Origin: Candidatus Pelagibacter communis
GTDB lineage: Bacteria; Pseudomonadota; Alphaproteobacteria; Pelagibacterales; Pelagibacteraceae
NCBI RefSeq assembly: GCF_012932795.1
Contig: NZ_LANA01000002.1
Span: 1-64,000, forward strand
Reading direction: 5' to 3'
DNA: 64,000 bases
Positions within the stretch are counted from its first letter, which is position 1; each line of letters starts with the position of its first letter. This document shows positions 62,689 to 64,000 of the stretch, piece after piece. The position numbers and the translations under genes are program-made. The notes below the pieces were generated by a model. The model saw only the letters and a list, made by a program, of their open reading frames with translations, had not been told where the DNA came from and did not search any database.

Positions 62689-63945
62689 ATGCAAAAATAT
62701 TCAATATTTAACCTAATAAAAAATGCTTTCTCCGGTCATCAAAAGTGGGATTTAGCCTGGAAAGATGCTACTCCAAAAAAGGAATATGATGTTGTTATAA
62801 TTGGTGGTGGAGGCCATGGGCTAGCTACCGCATATTACCTTGCAAAAGAACACAATATTACAAATGTAGCTATTATTGAAAAAGGATGGCTTGGTGGTGG
62901 AAATATGGGGAGAAATACCACGATTATTAGATCAAATTATATGCATGACGACAATGCTTTGTTCAGTGAGTTTGGAATGGATCTATGGAGAAAGATGAGC
63001 CAGGATTTAAATTATAATGTAATGTTTTCTCCAAGAGGAATAATTAATCTTGCACACTCAGATGCCCAAATGAACGTTTTCGCAAGAAGAGGAAACTCAA
63101 TGCGTTTAAATGGTATTGATGCAGTTCTTTTAAATAGAGAAGAAGTAAAAGAAATTATTCCAATGGCAGATTTTTCAGACAATGTAAGGTTTCCTATATT
63201 TGGTGGATTAATGCAACCAAGTGCTGGAACAGCAAGACATGATGCTGTTGCATGGGGTTATGCTCGTCAAGCAGATTCAATGGGGGTAGATATAATTCAA
63301 AATTGTGAGGTAACAGGTTTTGATGTTGTGGGTGGAAAAATTCAAGGAGTGAGAACTTCACGAGGAGATATTAAAGTTAAGAAAATTGGTTTGTGTGTTG
63401 CGGGAAGTACAAATATTTTAGCTGAAAAACTAAATATGACTATACCAGTAGAAACTCATCTTCTTCAAGCATGTGTTACGGAACCTGTTAAACCTGTATT
63501 AGATAGTGTGGTTACTTTTGGAGCAGGACATTTTTATATTAGTCAATCTGATAAAGGTGAAATGGTAATGGGGGGAGATTTGGATGGATATAATAGTTAT
63601 GCCCAAAGAGGAAATTTACCAACACTACAGCATGTACTAACAGAAGGAATTGCAATGATGCCTTTTTTAAGTAAATTAAAAATGCTTAGAACTTGGGGAG
63701 GGATTATGGATATGTCAATGGATGGTTCACCCATAATAGATAAAACTCATATTGAAGGATTATATTTAAATTGTGGTTGGTGTTATGGTGGGTTTAAAGC
63801 CACACCAGCATCAGGATGGACATTTGCTCATACAATTGCACAAGATAGAGTTCACAAATTAAATGAAGGTTATAGCTTAAGTAGATTTAATACAGGTCAC
63901 TTACTAGATGAAAAAGGACTTGGAACAAAGACTTGGATTTCATAA
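62689..63945 (+). CDS. heterotetrameric sarcosine oxidase / N-methylglutamate dehydrogenase beta subunit
   Basis: A 418-residue SoxB-type flavoprotein. FAD motif VVIIGGGGHGLATAYYL is near 36-52; the His of AGTARHDAVAWGYAR corresponds to the covalent FMN site of SoxB, and NCGWCYGGFKATPASG closes the family pattern. SoxB and MgdA are near-identical in scheme, so the substrate (sarcosine or N-methylglutamate) cannot be decided from sequence. The delta-subunit gene begins on the next base, and alpha and gamma subunits probably follow beyond the window. Confidence 0.87.
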   Translation: MQKYSIFNLIKNAFSGHQKWDLAWKDATPKKEYDVVIIGGGGHGLATAYYLAKEHNITNVAIIEKGWLGGGNMGRNTTIIRSNYMHDDNALFSEFGMDLWRKMSQDLNYNVMFSPRGIINLAHSDAQMNVFARRGNSMRLNGIDAVLLNREEVKEIIPMADFSDNVRFPIFGGLMQPSAGTARHDAVAWGYARQADSMGVDIIQNCEVTGFDVVGGKIQGVRTSRGDIKVKKIGLCVAGSTNILAEKLNMTIPVETHLLQACVTEPVKPVLDSVVTFGAGHFYISQSDKGEMVMGGDLDGYNSYAQRGNLPTLQHVLTEGIAMMPFLSKLKMLRTWGGIMDMSMDGSPIIDKTHIEGLYLNCGWCYGGFKATPASGWTFAHTIAQDRVHKLNEGYSLSRFNTGHLLDEKGLGTKTWIS

Positions 63946-64000
63946 ATGCTTCACATTAAATGCCCTCACTGTGGGATGAGATCTCAAAATGAATTTTCAT
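63946..64000 (+). CDS. sarcosine oxidase / N-methylglutamate dehydrogenase delta subunit (5' end)
   Basis: Eighteen codons are visible before the right edge: MLHIKCPHCGMRSQNEFS. The CPHCG start is the zinc-binding beginning of SoxD/MgdB-type delta subunits. It begins immediately after the beta-subunit stop, as in known sox operons. Confidence 0.82.
   Translation, partial: MLHIKCPHCGMRSQNEFS

Noticed and set aside
1-64000. CRISPR arrays, insertion sequences, prophage or integrase genes
   Set aside because: No regularly spaced repeats, transposase motifs or phage structural genes were seen on either strand.

Overview
The window is very A+T-rich, tightly packed with genes, and has short spacers and many 1-10 base overlaps. 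Gene content (TMAO/TMA catabolism, allantoin use, ectoine-type hydrolase, a DddK-type cupin, glxBCD clusters, tandem transport systems) and protein style point to a marine alphaproteobacterium of the SAR11 clade (Pelagibacter-like). No rRNA, tRNA, CRISPR array, transposase or phage gene was recognised.

Layout. 1-1.9 kb: the tail of an Ala/Arg/Gln-rich protein, a pentameric ligand-gated ion channel homologue, a 56-residue small ORF and a possibly structured spacer. 1.9-10.7 kb: EutA-like and DoeA-like proteins, a polyamine-family ABC transporter (ATPase, binding protein, two permeases) with an attenuating terminator after the binding protein, then a FadN-type beta-oxidation enzyme. 10.7-18.1 kb: a charged coiled-coil protein, a broken cyclophilin copy, a five-gene cassette (Rieske oxygenase, glyoxalase I, cupin, glutamine-synthetase-like ligase, MetX-like hydrolase), an intact cyclophilin and a zinc-peptidase-like protein. 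18.1-25.8 kb: ureohydrolase, aldehyde dehydrogenase, NCS1 permease, then AllA, allantoicase, PuuE allantoinase and ArgE on the other strand, a set for import and breakdown of allantoin/ureides and guanidino compounds. 25.8-33.3 kb: housekeeping genes (CsaA, LysE, aconitase, YfgM-like, BamB-like, cupin-like, ZapE) and a conserved unknown.

33.3-64 kb is dominated by methylated-amine metabolism. Two paralogous sets of a GS-like ligase plus three-part glutamate-synthase-like proteins lie here: one resembles gmaS-mgsABC (33.3-38.9 kb); the other sits behind an FAD oxidoreductase and ahead of amtB (39-47.3 kb). Tdm (TMAO demethylase), a MarR-like small protein, a TmoXWV-type importer, a DddK-type DMSP lyase and Tmm (TMA monooxygenase) follow. 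An uncharacterised set (GpsA-like dehydrogenase, small membrane protein, iron alcohol dehydrogenase, class I amidotransferase), formate-THF ligase and the start of a sarcosine oxidase/N-methylglutamate dehydrogenase-type operon complete the window.

Together the right half can be read as one route: TMAO import (Tmo) and TMA oxidation (Tmm), demethylation to dimethylamine plus formaldehyde (Tdm), capture of methylamine as gamma-glutamylmethylamide (GmaS), conversion to N-methylglutamate (MgsABC), oxidation by a SoxBDAG-like dehydrogenase, C1 units to folate with Fhs, and ammonium handling by AmtB. The step from dimethylamine to methylamine has no recognised Dmm genes here. Functional names come from reading motifs by eye; no database search was possible.
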